Source: an uncultured Oscillospiraceae bacterium | Lineage (GTDB): Bacteria; Bacillota; Clostridia; Oscillospirales; Acutalibacteraceae | Assembly: GCA_900542575.1 (NCBI GenBank) | Contig: UQOE01000022.1 | Span: 1 to 28,282, forward strand | Direction: 5' to 3' | DNA length: 28,282 nt | Shown here: positions 13,717 to 21,265 of the stretch, piece by piece | How the letters are laid out: each line of letters starts with the position of its first letter | How positions within the stretch are numbered: the first letter of the stretch is position 1 | Notes under the pieces: generated by a model | Told to the model about the DNA's origin: nothing | The model's input: only the letters and a program-made list of their open reading frames with translations | Databases searched by the model: none | Made by a program: the position numbers and the translations under genes

Positions 13717-15510
13717 TTGGCTACTCAAAAAAAGCAGGGACAGTCTCTGGTAAGCGGAGCCATGTTCCTGATGGTGACGACCGTTATTGTACATATCATC
13801 GGCGTCATCTATAAAATTCCTCTGACAGCCACCATTGGCACAGTAGGGCGCGGTTATTTCACTTCTGCTTACGAAATCTATACGCCTATCTATGCAATCT
13901 CCATGGCCGGCCTTCCGGTTGCCGTCTCCAAAATGGTCTCCGAGCGCATGGCCACAGGAAAATACCGGGAAGTCCGGGAAGTTCGGGCGGTTGCGCGAAG
14001 AATCTATCTGGCTACCGGCTTAATCGGCACGGCAATTCTGCTGGGTCTCGCATATCCATATACGCATCTGGCTTTCTTTATCCATACGCCGAATGCATTC
14101 TGGAGTGTTATCTGCATTGCACCTTCTATTTTATTCTGCTGCATGATGTCCTCCTATCGCGGATACTACGAAGGTCTCCGCAATATGAACCCAACCGGAT
14201 ATTCGCAGGTTCTTGAGACTGTCGGCAAACTTGTATTCGGTCTGGTACTGGCCAAAATGGTTCAGAACCACGGACTTGCCCAGTTCCATGAAGGGGAAAA
14301 GGTTTATGGCGTAATGTGTCATAACCTTACCGAGGCCAGCAGTGCCATTGCGCCGTTCAGCGCCGCTGCCGCCATTTCCGGCGTTACAATCGGTACCATT
14401 CTCGGTCTTATCTATCTGCAGATCCGCCACCGTGTGGTCGGCGACGGCATTACGCAGGAAATGCTTCAGGGTTCGCCGGAGCCAACGGACCGCAAGACGA
14501 TTCGGAAAAGTCTGATTAATCTTGCCATTCCGGTTGTTCTCAGCTCTCTGGTTTTAAACATTACCAACCTCATTGATACCTGGTCCATTCAGAACCGTCT
14601 CTATTCCGCTATCAACAAAAATGTTGGTGTTATTAAGCACATGTATGCGGCACAGCTGACGGCATCTCATATCATGGACAAAGATATTAAAGACTTCCTC
14701 TATGGCTGCTATGGCACCGCATTGGACTTCCGGAATATCATACCAACCGTAATAATGACACTGGGCGTCAGCGCTATCCCGGTTCTGTCCGGTGCCTATG
14801 CAACAAAAGACAAGAAGGGAATGACAGAAGCCATTTCCTCCGTTTTGAAAACGGCTAACTGTATCGCCATTCCCTGCGGTCTTGTTATGGCTATTCTGGC
14901 TGAGCCGATTCTTCGTGTCCTTTATACGGGTACCAACGCAGAGGCATCCATCTCTATCTCCGCACCGTTTGTCGCTGTTTACGGTGTATTTGCACTTCTG
15001 CTTTCCATTTCTACTCCGGTTACCAACATGCTTCAGTCCATCGGCCGCGCCGATGTTCCGGTAAAGAGTCTTGCTGTCGGTGCCGTATTAAAGATCGTCT
15101 GCAACTATATTTTGGTCGGTATTCCGAGCATCAATATTATGGGTGCACCTATCGGTACCCTGGTCTGCTATGCCTATATCGTCTGCCGCAATCTCTACAC
15201 GCTGCTCCGAGAGACCGAAGTTAAAATTTCCTGGAGAAATGTTCTCTGGAAACCAATGGCTTCTGCGCTGGCGACTGCCTTGGTTACCTGGGGTTCTTAT
15301 GAACTCTTCTTCTATCTGCTGCCCGCCGGCCAGGCAGGTTCCCGCAATGCAAATTTCACCTGGGCTACGCTGATCGCCATCGCTTTCTTCCTGCTTGCAT
15401 GGATCGGCACTTTGATTGGATTCCATGTTCTCTCCAAGAGCGATGTTCTTGGTTTGCCCAAGGGTGAAAAAATTGCGAAAAAACTTGAAAAAAGAGGACT
15501 TATCCATTAA
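13717..15510 (+). CDS. MATE/MOP-family lipid flippase, SpoVB/YabM-like
   Basis: This 597-residue integral membrane protein has about 14 hydrophobic segments, with no signal peptide and a basic C-terminal tail (GEKIAKKLEKRGLIH). It belongs to the polysaccharide biosynthesis (MOP) flippases that include SpoVB, YabM/AmJ-like proteins and MurJ, which move lipid-linked cell wall or polysaccharide precursors across the membrane. The YKIPLT segment near residue 32 and SRMVSER-like SKMVSER after the second helix are typical of SpoVB. The start is TTG at 13717 with AGGATGG six bases upstream; no nearby ATG is in frame. It is the last gene of the recJ operon and sits just before the hup-rqcP-divIC group, as yabM does in Bacillus. 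Peptidoglycan precursor export is plausible, but the lipid substrate is not proven. Confidence 0.87.
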   Translation: MATQKKQGQSLVSGAMFLMVTTVIVHIIGVIYKIPLTATIGTVGRGYFTSAYEIYTPIYAISMAGLPVAVSKMVSERMATGKYREVREVRAVARRIYLATGLIGTAILLGLAYPYTHLAFFIHTPNAFWSVICIAPSILFCCMMSSYRGYYEGLRNMNPTGYSQVLETVGKLVFGLVLAKMVQNHGLAQFHEGEKVYGVMCHNLTEASSAIAPFSAAAAISGVTIGTILGLIYLQIRHRVVGDGITQEMLQGSPEPTDRKTIRKSLINLAIPVVLSSLVLNITNLIDTWSIQNRLYSAINKNVGVIKHMYAAQLTASHIMDKDIKDFLYGCYGTALDFRNIIPTVIMTLGVSAIPVLSGAYATKDKKGMTEAISSVLKTANCIAIPCGLVMAILAEPILRVLYTGTNAEASISISAPFVAVYGVFALLLSISTPVTNMLQSIGRADVPVKSLAVGAVLKIVCNYILVGIPSINIMGAPIGTLVCYAYIVCRNLYTLLRETEVKISWRNVLWKPMASALATALVTWGSYELFFYLLPAGQAGSRNANFTWATLIAIAFFLLAWIGTLIGFHVLSKSDVLGLPKGEKIAKKLEKRGLIH

Positions 15511-15522
15511 TATAGGTTTAGC

Positions 15523-15550
15523 TTGTTTTTGTACGAGTGGGCAATAATAT
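15523..15550 (+). promoter_or_regulatory. Promoter of the HU gene
   Basis: TTGTTT (15523-15528) and TAATAT (15545-15550) are separated by 16 bases. Overlapping inverted repeats follow at once (15549-15554 with 15559-15564; 15551-15557 with 15564-15570), covering the start site. Confidence 0.6.
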
Positions 15551-15608
15551 ACAAACAATTGTATGTTTGTTCCGTATCCCATCATTTGAAATTTTGGAGG
15601 ATAAGACA

Positions 15609-15881
15609 ATGAATAAAACCGATCTTGTCAATGCAGTTTCCGAAGACACCGGGCTCACCAAAAAGGAAGCTGAGAAAGCCGTTGCTTCTGTCATCGACAC
15701 CATCACCGCGGCGCTGAAAGACGGTGAGAAAGTTCAGCTTGTCGGTTTTGGCACTTTCGAGGTACGCAACCGCGCTGCAAAACAGGGCCACAATCCGCGC
15801 ACGGGAGAGCCCATGATTGTTCCTGCTTCTAAACTTCCGGCATTTAAAGCCGGTAAAGCTCTGAAAGACGCTGTCAAATAA
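15609..15881 (+). CDS. hup: HU family DNA-binding protein
   Basis: The 90-residue protein is a full-length HU: MNKTDLVNAVSEDTGLTKKE at the N-terminus, the dimer core GFGTFEVRNR (47-56), then the DNA-clamping beta arm with GHNPRTGEPMIVPAS and the terminal helix PAFKAGKALKDAV. HU bends DNA and compacts the nucleoid. The ATG at 15609 follows TTGGAGGA. It has its own promoter and is followed by a strong hairpin at 15911-15942 that lies just before rqcP. Such a terminator would keep HU mRNA far more abundant than the downstream transcript. Confidence 0.97.
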   Translation: MNKTDLVNAVSEDTGLTKKEAEKAVASVIDTITAALKDGEKVQLVGFGTFEVRNRAAKQGHNPRTGEPMIVPASKLPAFKAGKALKDAVK

Positions 15882-15910
15882 TCAGCAGTTTAGAATGAAC
15901 CAATCGTAAT

Positions 15911-15942
15911 CGGGAGAGGCGAGTGCCCCTCCCGAATTTTTT
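15911..15942 (+). terminator. Terminator after hup
   Basis: The stem CGGGAG/CTCCCG (15911-15916 with 15929-15934), extended by two G-C pairs past one mismatch, is followed by TTTTTT at 15937-15942. It lies 17 bases before the rqcP start codon, so rqcP probably depends on read-through. Confidence 0.75.
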
Positions 15943-15959
15943 CCAAAAGGGGTATTTTT

Positions 15960-16202
15960 ATGCGTCTGGACAAATTTCTAAAAGTTTCCCGACTGGTCAA
16001 GCGCCGCACGGTCGCCAATGAACTTTGCGATGCAAAGCATGTCTCTGTTAACGGCTCCGTTCAGCGTGCATCTTATGCCGTCAAAGAAGGAGATATTCTT
16101 GAGATAACCATGGGCAGCCGCGTCATTCGTGCCGAGGTCCTCTCGGTGCAGGAATATGCGACAAAAGATACTGCATCCGATATGTACCGTTTGCTCTCAT
16201 AA
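15960..16202 (+). CDS. rqcP: RqcP / YabO, S4-domain RNA-binding protein
   Basis: This 80-residue protein is a single S4 domain: MRLDKFLKVSRLVKRRTVA, then KHVSVNGSVQRASYAVKEGD. RqcP (formerly YabO, Hsp15-like) works with RqcH on obstructed 50S subunits during alanine tailing of stalled nascent chains. The ATG follows AAAAGGGG. In Bacillus yabO is followed by yabP, yabQ and divIC; here divIC comes next directly. No rqcP-specific promoter is evident, so it probably gets read-through from hup. Confidence 0.92.
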   Translation: MRLDKFLKVSRLVKRRTVANELCDAKHVSVNGSVQRASYAVKEGDILEITMGSRVIRAEVLSVQEYATKDTASDMYRLLS

Positions 16203-16228
16203 ATATCGACTTTTACAGGCAGAATATC

Positions 16229-16257
16229 TTGAAAACTCACAAAATGTTTTTTATAAT
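16229..16257 (+). promoter_or_regulatory. Strong sigma-A promoter of the division-protein gene
   Basis: TTGAAA (16229-16234) and TATAAT (16252-16257) with an exact 17-base spacer. The start would be near 16264. Confidence 0.8.
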
Positions 16258-16307
16258 AAGAACAACTGTTTTTGTGGGATCTATCCAGGAGAAAGAAGGT
16301 ATTTTTC

Positions 16308-16634
16308 TTGGCTAACAGCAAAGCAAAACGGAGCAGAAGAAAGCAGAGGAACCGCAGAAGCTTTATTCTGACTCTCGCGCTCATTGCGTTAATCGGATAC
16401 TTTACCATCTCCCTGATATCACTTCAGTTTCAAATTAATGCAAAACAACAGGAACTGACGATTGCGCAGCAGACGCTTCAGCAGGAGGAAAAGAAAAACA
16501 CCGAGCTGAAAGAAATCGCAAAGGAAAATGACCAGGACCGTTATATGGAGCGCATTGCGCGGGACGTTCTCGGTTATGTCAAACCAGGCGAAAGCGTCTA
16601 CTACGATGTCTCTTCCGGCAGCGGACACAAATAG
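16308..16634 (+). CDS. divIC: DivIC/FtsB-family septum formation initiator
   Basis: A small bitopic cell division protein of 108 residues. It has a basic cytoplasmic N-terminus (KAKRSRRKQRNRR), one membrane helix (about 19-41), an external coiled coil (about 43-76, rich in Gln and Glu) and the family signature RYMERIARDVLGYVKPGE (78-95). It should join the FtsL/DivIB complex at the septum. I chose TTG 16308, which follows GAAAGAAGG; another TTG at 16272 would add 12 residues lacking family similarity and has no ribosome site. Placement between rqcP and the S1 protein matches the Bacillus order. Confidence 0.9.
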   Translation: MANSKAKRSRRKQRNRRSFILTLALIALIGYFTISLISLQFQINAKQQELTIAQQTLQQEEKKNTELKEIAKENDQDRYMERIARDVLGYVKPGESVYYDVSSGSGHK

Positions 16635-16652
16635 GAGGATTTTCTGCAGTTT

Positions 16653-17204
16653 ATGGCAATGGAAATAGGGGATATTGTCGAGGGTAAAGTAACCGGACTC
16701 ACCAACTTTGGTGCTTTCGTGGAGCTTCCGGAGAATAAAGTGGGTATGGTACACATCTCGGAGGTTTCCAATTCGTTTGTAAAAGAAATTTCTGACTTTC
16801 TGGAAAAGGGACAGGTCGTCAAGGTTAAAATTCTGAATATTGACGATGCCGGCAAAATCAGCCTGTCTATCAAGCGGACCGGCGAAGAACTTAAGCCGCG
16901 AAATACGGAGCATGTTTCCGGAGACCGCCACTCCGGCGGCACAGAAGGCCACCGGGACGGCAGAAACAATGACCGGCGCAGAGGCGGAGACCGTGCACCG
17001 GAACGCCGAAACCGCAAACCTTCTGCACCCCGGGTTTGGAATGGTCAGAAAAAGACGTATTCCGATGACAGGGAACTCTCTTTTGAAGAGAAAATGGCAA
17101 AATTCAAGGCGGAGAGCGACGAAAAACTCACAGACCTGAAACATGCCACCGAGTCCAAACACGGCGGTTTTTCCCGCCGGGGCGGAAACAAACGCTATTC
17201 TTAA
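16653..17204 (+). CDS. S1 RNA-binding domain protein, YabR-like
   Basis: Residues 5-75 form one S1/OB-fold RNA-binding domain (VEGKVTGLTNFGAFVELPEN, GMVHISEVS, KISLSIKR). The rest, to residue 183, is a hydrophilic tail rich in Arg, Lys, Gly and Glu (for example RRGGDRAPERRNRK) with a Glu/Lys helix near the end; this looks disordered and RNA-binding. YabR/CvfD-type proteins associate with ribosomes and post-transcriptional control. ATG 16653 matches the family start, but the good GGAGG (16634-16638) is 14 bases away, longer than normal. A CTG at 16644 in the same frame has better spacing. The ribosome site overlaps the end of the divIC gene, so the two are co-transcribed. Confidence 0.88.
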   Translation: MAMEIGDIVEGKVTGLTNFGAFVELPENKVGMVHISEVSNSFVKEISDFLEKGQVVKVKILNIDDAGKISLSIKRTGEELKPRNTEHVSGDRHSGGTEGHRDGRNNDRRRGGDRAPERRNRKPSAPRVWNGQKKTYSDDRELSFEEKMAKFKAESDEKLTDLKHATESKHGGFSRRGGNKRYS

Positions 17205-17219
17205 TGAAAATCATCCAAT

Positions 17220-17252
17220 ACAGAGCAGGCAGTCTGGTCTGCTCTGTTTTTT
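17220..17252 (+). terminator. Terminator of the divIC-yabR unit
   Basis: Nine-base arms pair perfectly (17220-17228 with 17239-17247) and TTTTTT follows (17247-17252). Confidence 0.9.
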
Positions 17253-17293
17253 CTCTGCCATTTTATTTTTTGTTCGGCAAATCTTTTGACATC

Positions 17294-17302
17294 TGGTATA
17301 CT
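17294..17302 (+). promoter_or_regulatory. Extended -10 promoter of hpf
   Basis: TGGTATACT carries the TGn extension and a -10 box 34 bases before the hpf ATG. No convincing -35 is seen. A TTGACA nearby is too close (5 bases) to serve. Confidence 0.5.
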
Positions 17303-17335
17303 TAAGATGAAATCAGTGCCAAAGGAGGCCTAGTT

Positions 17336-17860
17336 ATGAATATTAGCATCGTTGGTAGAAAATGCACTCCGAAAGCTTCTTTCAAGGAGCACACCGAGAA
17401 AAAGCTTGCGAAAATTGACCGTCTTTTCAGCGGGGAGGGCGAAGCCAAGGTAACCTGCTCAGCTGCCCACAATCAGGCAAAAGTTGAGCTGACCATTCTG
17501 AACAACGGCATGTTCTATCGCACTCAGGCCACGGCAGATGACATGTCGGACGCACTTGACCAGTGCGTTGACCTTATGATCCGCAAAATCCGCAAAAACA
17601 AGACCAAACTGGCCAAGCAGCTGAAAACCGGCAGTCTTGACGATCTCATTGCAACTGATACGGAAGAAGAAGAGGTGGACTACGACGTGGTTCGCCGCAA
17701 AAAAACCGCCATCAAGCCGCAGACTGTCGATGAGGCCATTCTTCAGATGAAAATGCTGGGCCATAATTTCTATATGTTTGAAAATAATGAGACCGGTGAA
17801 ATCAATGTCGTATATGTCCGTCATAACGGCGGCTACGGCGTTCTGGAACCGGACCGATAA
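17336..17860 (+). CDS. hpf: Ribosome hibernation promoting factor, long form
   Basis: HPF dimerises 70S ribosomes into inactive 100S particles in starved cells. Residues 1-100 are the ribosome-binding domain (MNISIVGRKCTPKASFKEH, basic helix with RKIRKNKTKLAKQ). A linker rich in acidic residues (about 101-115) follows, and residues 120-174 form the C-terminal dimerisation domain (KPQTVDEAILQMKMLGHNF, NVVYVRHNGGYGVLEP). The full 174-residue length marks the long form usual in Firmicutes. The start has an ideal AAAGGAGG. The methyltransferase gene follows after 26 bases. Confidence 0.96.
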   Translation: MNISIVGRKCTPKASFKEHTEKKLAKIDRLFSGEGEAKVTCSAAHNQAKVELTILNNGMFYRTQATADDMSDALDQCVDLMIRKIRKNKTKLAKQLKTGSLDDLIATDTEEEEVDYDVVRRKKTAIKPQTVDEAILQMKMLGHNFYMFENNETGEINVVYVRHNGGYGVLEPDR

Positions 17861-17886
17861 TTTGAGAGAAGGAATCCATTTTTTCT

Positions 17887-19005
17887 ATGAAGATGAATTT
17901 TGTTGTTCCCTGTCTTATGGGTGTGGAATCTCTGATTGCCGCCGAGCTGAAAGAGTTCGGGGCAGAGAATGTCCGCGCCGACAATGCACATGTCTATTTT
18001 TCCGGAGACGAATACATGCTTGCCCGCGCCAATCTCGGGCTCCGGCACGGGGAAAGAGTTCAAATCGTATTGGGACAGTTTGACGCAAGGACTTTTGACG
18101 AGCTCTTCCAGGGCGTCCAGAGCATTCCGTTCGAATCATTTCTCGGCAAAGAGGATGCATTTCCAGTCAAAGGTTATTCTCTGAACTCCAAACTTCACAG
18201 TGTGAGAGACTGCCAGTCAATTGTCAAAAAGGCAATTGTCGAGCGGCTGAAACGCACCTATAAAGTTCCATGGTTCTCGGAATCCGGGACAACTTTTCAA
18301 ATTCAATTTTCCATTCTGAAAGACCATGTTTCCATTCTGCTTGATACCACCGGAACCGGTCTTTATAAGCGCGGCTACCGACTGCAGGCCAATGAAGCTC
18401 CTATCAAGGAAACGCTTGCTGCATCGCTTTGCAGTCTGGCCCGTCTGCGGCCATACCACACATTGTATGACCCTATGTGCGGCTCCGGTACGATCCTCAT
18501 TGAAGGAGCTATGGAAGCGCTTCATATGGCTCCAGGGCTGCACCGTACGTTTGCTGCGGAAACCTACCCGCAGATTCCGAAAGAGGTCTGGCAGGAGGAG
18601 CGCGCCCGTGCAAGAGACCTTATTGACTTTGACTGTCCCTTTCATGCCTATGGCAGTGACATTGACCGGCGGTCTGTTGAAATCGCCGAGGCCAATGCCA
18701 GACGCGCCGGCGTTGACAAGCGAATTGACTTTGAGGTCCGGGACCTGAAAGATTTCGAACGCAGAAGCGAACGAGGTACGGTTATCACCAATCCTCCTTA
18801 TGGAGAGCGGCTTCTGGAAGTCCAGGAAGCTCAGGAGCTGTACCGAATTATGGGACAGAAATTTCCAAAAGAACGCGGCTGGTCCTACTATGTCATCAGT
18901 CCGGACGATGACTTCGAATCCCTTTTCGGCCGTAAAGCGGACAAACGGCGAAAGCTCTATAACGGCATGATTCGCTGTCAGCTCTACATGTATTACAAAG
19001 GATAG
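17887..19005 (+). CDS. THUMP-domain class I RNA methyltransferase (RlmL/YpsC-like)
   Basis: A 372-residue S-adenosylmethionine-dependent methyltransferase acting on RNA. An N-terminal ferredoxin-like/THUMP region (about 1-155) binds RNA. The Rossmann domain carries DPMCGSGTILIEGA (about 197-210), an acidic GSDID strand end, and catalytic NPPYGER from N302. NPPY is typical of N2-guanine or N6-adenine modification; the RlmL N-terminal half methylates 23S rRNA G2445 in E. coli, and this protein matches that half in size. Start at ATG 17887 after GAGAAGGA; ATG 17893 is possible. It shares a transcript with hpf and ends at a strong terminator. Confidence 0.92.
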   Translation: MKMNFVVPCLMGVESLIAAELKEFGAENVRADNAHVYFSGDEYMLARANLGLRHGERVQIVLGQFDARTFDELFQGVQSIPFESFLGKEDAFPVKGYSLNSKLHSVRDCQSIVKKAIVERLKRTYKVPWFSESGTTFQIQFSILKDHVSILLDTTGTGLYKRGYRLQANEAPIKETLAASLCSLARLRPYHTLYDPMCGSGTILIEGAMEALHMAPGLHRTFAAETYPQIPKEVWQEERARARDLIDFDCPFHAYGSDIDRRSVEIAEANARRAGVDKRIDFEVRDLKDFERRSERGTVITNPPYGERLLEVQEAQELYRIMGQKFPKERGWSYYVISPDDDFESLFGRKADKRRKLYNGMIRCQLYMYYKG

Positions 19006-19017
19006 TCTGAAATCCCT

Positions 19018-19051
19018 GGGACCCGTACGATCTTTCGTACGGGTCCCTTTT
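19018..19051 (+). terminator. Terminator of the hpf-methyltransferase unit
   Basis: A perfect 13-bp stem (19018-19030 with 19035-19047) with a TCTT loop and TTTT after it. Confidence 0.88.
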
Positions 19052-19058
19052 CCATCTC

Positions 19059-19067
19059 TGGTATAAT
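19059..19067 (+). promoter_or_regulatory. Extended -10 promoter of radA
   Basis: TGGTATAAT starts eight bases after the terminator T run. Where a -35 would be expected is the terminator stem, so recognition must rest on the extended -10. Confidence 0.6.
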
Positions 19068-19099
19068 AGATGCAGATTGTGACGATCGGGAGGAATTTT

Positions 19100-20473
19100 A
19101 TGGCAAATAAAATAAAATCAGTTTTTGTATGCAGAAACTGTGGTTATGAAAATCCGAAATGGTATGGGAAATGTCCCCAGTGCGGGGAGTGGGACACCAT
19201 GGAGGAGGCTGCCAAGGTCCCGGAGTCCGCGGGTTCCGGGAACAGCACCCGTACTGCCCGACGCGGCATCACTCAAAAAATTTCGGACATTTCCACAAAA
19301 GGGGAACAGCGCTACAAGACCGGACTCTCGGAATTTGACAGAGTTCTGGGAGGAGGTCTGGTCAAAGGGTCACTGGTTCTGCTCTCCGGAGACCCGGGTA
19401 TCGGAAAATCCACCATTTTGCTTCAGGTCTGTCAGACGTTGGGACAGAGCCTGAGTATTCTCTATGCCTCCGGCGAGGAATCCGCCCATCAGATTAAACT
19501 CCGGGCAGACCGGCTTGGCGTCCATTCAGACAATCTTTATGTCATGAGTGAAAACGATGCAGAGGTTGTCGCCGAACAAATTCGAACGCAGAAGCCAGAT
19601 GTTGTCATCATTGACTCCATTCAGACCATGACGCTCTCGGAACTCACGTCCTCCGCCGGAAGTATCACCCAGGTTCGCGAATGCACCAACCTGTTTCTCC
19701 GTACGGCAAAAAGTCTGGACATCCCCACTATTGTCGTTGGCCATGTCAACAAAGACGGAAACATTGCCGGACCAAAAGTGCTGGAACACATTGTAGACAC
19801 AGTACTCTATTTTGAAGGCGAACGAAATCTCTCCTACCGCATTCTGCGTGCCGTCAAAAACCGCTTCGGCTCTACCAATGAAATCGGCGTCTTTGAAATG
19901 ATGGACCGCGGTCTCCGCCAGGTAGAGAACCCGTCAGAAATGATGCTGGAAGGCCGCCCAATTGGTACCTCCGGTACCTGCGTTGCCTGTGCAATGGAAG
20001 GCATGCGGCCAGTTATGGCCGAAGTACAGGCATTGGTAACTTCCACAGGCTTTGGGAATCCACGTCGAATGGCCTCCGGGTATGACTATAACCGTCTCAA
20101 TGTCATTCTGGCGGTTCTGGAAAAACGCTGCGGTCTGTACTTTTCCAATATGGATGTCTATCTGAATGTCATCGGCGGCATCAGGCTCTATGAGCCGGCG
20201 GCCGACCTTACGGTGGCAGCGGCTCTGGTTTCTGCACTCCGTGACCAGCCCGTTTCTGAGAAAGTATTGGCATTTGGTGAAATTGGGCTGGCCGGAGAAA
20301 TCCGTTCGGTTGGATTCTGTGAACAGCGCATCAAAGAGGCCATTCGTCTGGGCTTTACCCGTATTATCATACCTAAGGCCAATCTGCGCTACATTCCCAA
20401 AAGCATGAAGGAAAAGGCAGAAATTATCGGCGTAAGATATCTGTCACAGGCATTTGAGGCGGCGCTGGCCTGA
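19100..20473 (+). CDS. radA: DNA repair protein RadA (Sms)
   Basis: RadA is a RecA-like hexameric ATPase that drives branch migration of recombination intermediates. The N-terminal zinc finger has C11, C14, C25 and C28 (CRNCGYENPKWYGKCPQC). Walker A is GDPGIGKST (97-105), the RadA-specific KNRFG motif is at 253-257, and the C-terminal third is the Lon-protease-like ring domain, without an evident protease serine. Length is 457 residues, normal. I chose ATG 19100 with GGGAGG upstream, because the zinc finger family starts there; ATG 19070 is on the promoter side. The stop shares its A with the next ATG (TGATG), so the unknown gene downstream is probably translated by reinitiation. Confidence 0.97.
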   Translation: MANKIKSVFVCRNCGYENPKWYGKCPQCGEWDTMEEAAKVPESAGSGNSTRTARRGITQKISDISTKGEQRYKTGLSEFDRVLGGGLVKGSLVLLSGDPGIGKSTILLQVCQTLGQSLSILYASGEESAHQIKLRADRLGVHSDNLYVMSENDAEVVAEQIRTQKPDVVIIDSIQTMTLSELTSSAGSITQVRECTNLFLRTAKSLDIPTIVVGHVNKDGNIAGPKVLEHIVDTVLYFEGERNLSYRILRAVKNRFGSTNEIGVFEMMDRGLRQVENPSEMMLEGRPIGTSGTCVACAMEGMRPVMAEVQALVTSTGFGNPRRMASGYDYNRLNVILAVLEKRCGLYFSNMDVYLNVIGGIRLYEPAADLTVAAALVSALRDQPVSEKVLAFGEIGLAGEIRSVGFCEQRIKEAIRLGFTRIIIPKANLRYIPKSMKEKAEIIGVRYLSQAFEAALA

Positions 20474-21183
20474 TGAAATCGGTACTTCTCTGTGGAACCG
20501 CCCCTGTATGGCTCCAGAAAGCTTTTTCCGAGTATGGATATAGCCTGATTTGCCTTGGTACCTGCAGGGCACTCCCAGACCCGACAGCGGGGCATATAGA
20601 CCTCATGTCTGCCAGCATAGCAGGAACCCTGTTCTTAGCTAAGGAGGCGGAGTCTATGTTTCGCCCATATATTCCATCTGAGCAGAAAACCGTAATTTGC
20701 ACCCGTACGCTGGGAAAGAAATATCCCAAAGATGTGCTTCTCAGCGTACGCCAGTCCGGTCGTCATCTTATCTGCCATCCACGCTATTCTGCGGAAGAAA
20801 TCCGTTTCTTTGCAGAAAAATGTCACTTAACGTGTATTCCCGTACACCAGGGTTATGTTGCCTGCACGACACTTGCTATTGCGGACCGTGCGGTCATTAC
20901 AGATGACCCTTCCATTGCAAAAACACTGCAGGCATCCGGTCTGAAAGTTTTGCAGGTATTAAAGGGAAGTGTGAATCTTCCGGGCTATAATTATGGCTTT
21001 CTCGGAGGCGCAAGCGTGTATTTGAACGGAACCGTTTACTTTTTCGGAGATCTCCGCTGTCATGCAGATTTCCGAAAAATAGAGGCCTTTTTAAAACAAA
21101 TCGGGGTTCCCTGGGTCAGTCTGAAAGCGGGAATGCCGCTGCAGGATATCGGCGGCATATTGCCTGTAAAGGAATTCTCTTAA
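20473..21183 (+). CDS. Conserved protein of unknown function, possibly GME-fold (DUF6873-like)
   Basis: This 236-residue soluble protein starts one base inside the radA stop codon (TGATG). Notable segments are PTAGHIDLMS (37-46), HQGYVACTTLAIAD (125-138) and GYNYGFLGGAS (171-181). The GHxD element resembles the His-Asp motif of guanidino-group-modifying enzymes (arginine deiminase and dimethylarginine hydrolase type). I recall clostridial relatives annotated as a GME-fold domain of unknown function, but could not verify this. Several Cys residues are present; none can be assigned as a nucleophile. The last visible strand, NGTVYFFGDL, is followed by a hydrophilic end. Coupling to radA suggests co-production, not necessarily a repair role. 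Confidence 0.8.
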   Translation: MKSVLLCGTAPVWLQKAFSEYGYSLICLGTCRALPDPTAGHIDLMSASIAGTLFLAKEAESMFRPYIPSEQKTVICTRTLGKKYPKDVLLSVRQSGRHLICHPRYSAEEIRFFAEKCHLTCIPVHQGYVACTTLAIADRAVITDDPSIAKTLQASGLKVLQVLKGSVNLPGYNYGFLGGASVYLNGTVYFFGDLRCHADFRKIEAFLKQIGVPWVSLKAGMPLQDIGGILPVKEFS

Positions 21184-21265
21184 TAAAAAAGACCGGGAAA
21201 ATGCTATAGCTGCGTGCTGTAAAGAAAATAACTTACAAGATCAATTGCTTTATTGAGGTATCGCC

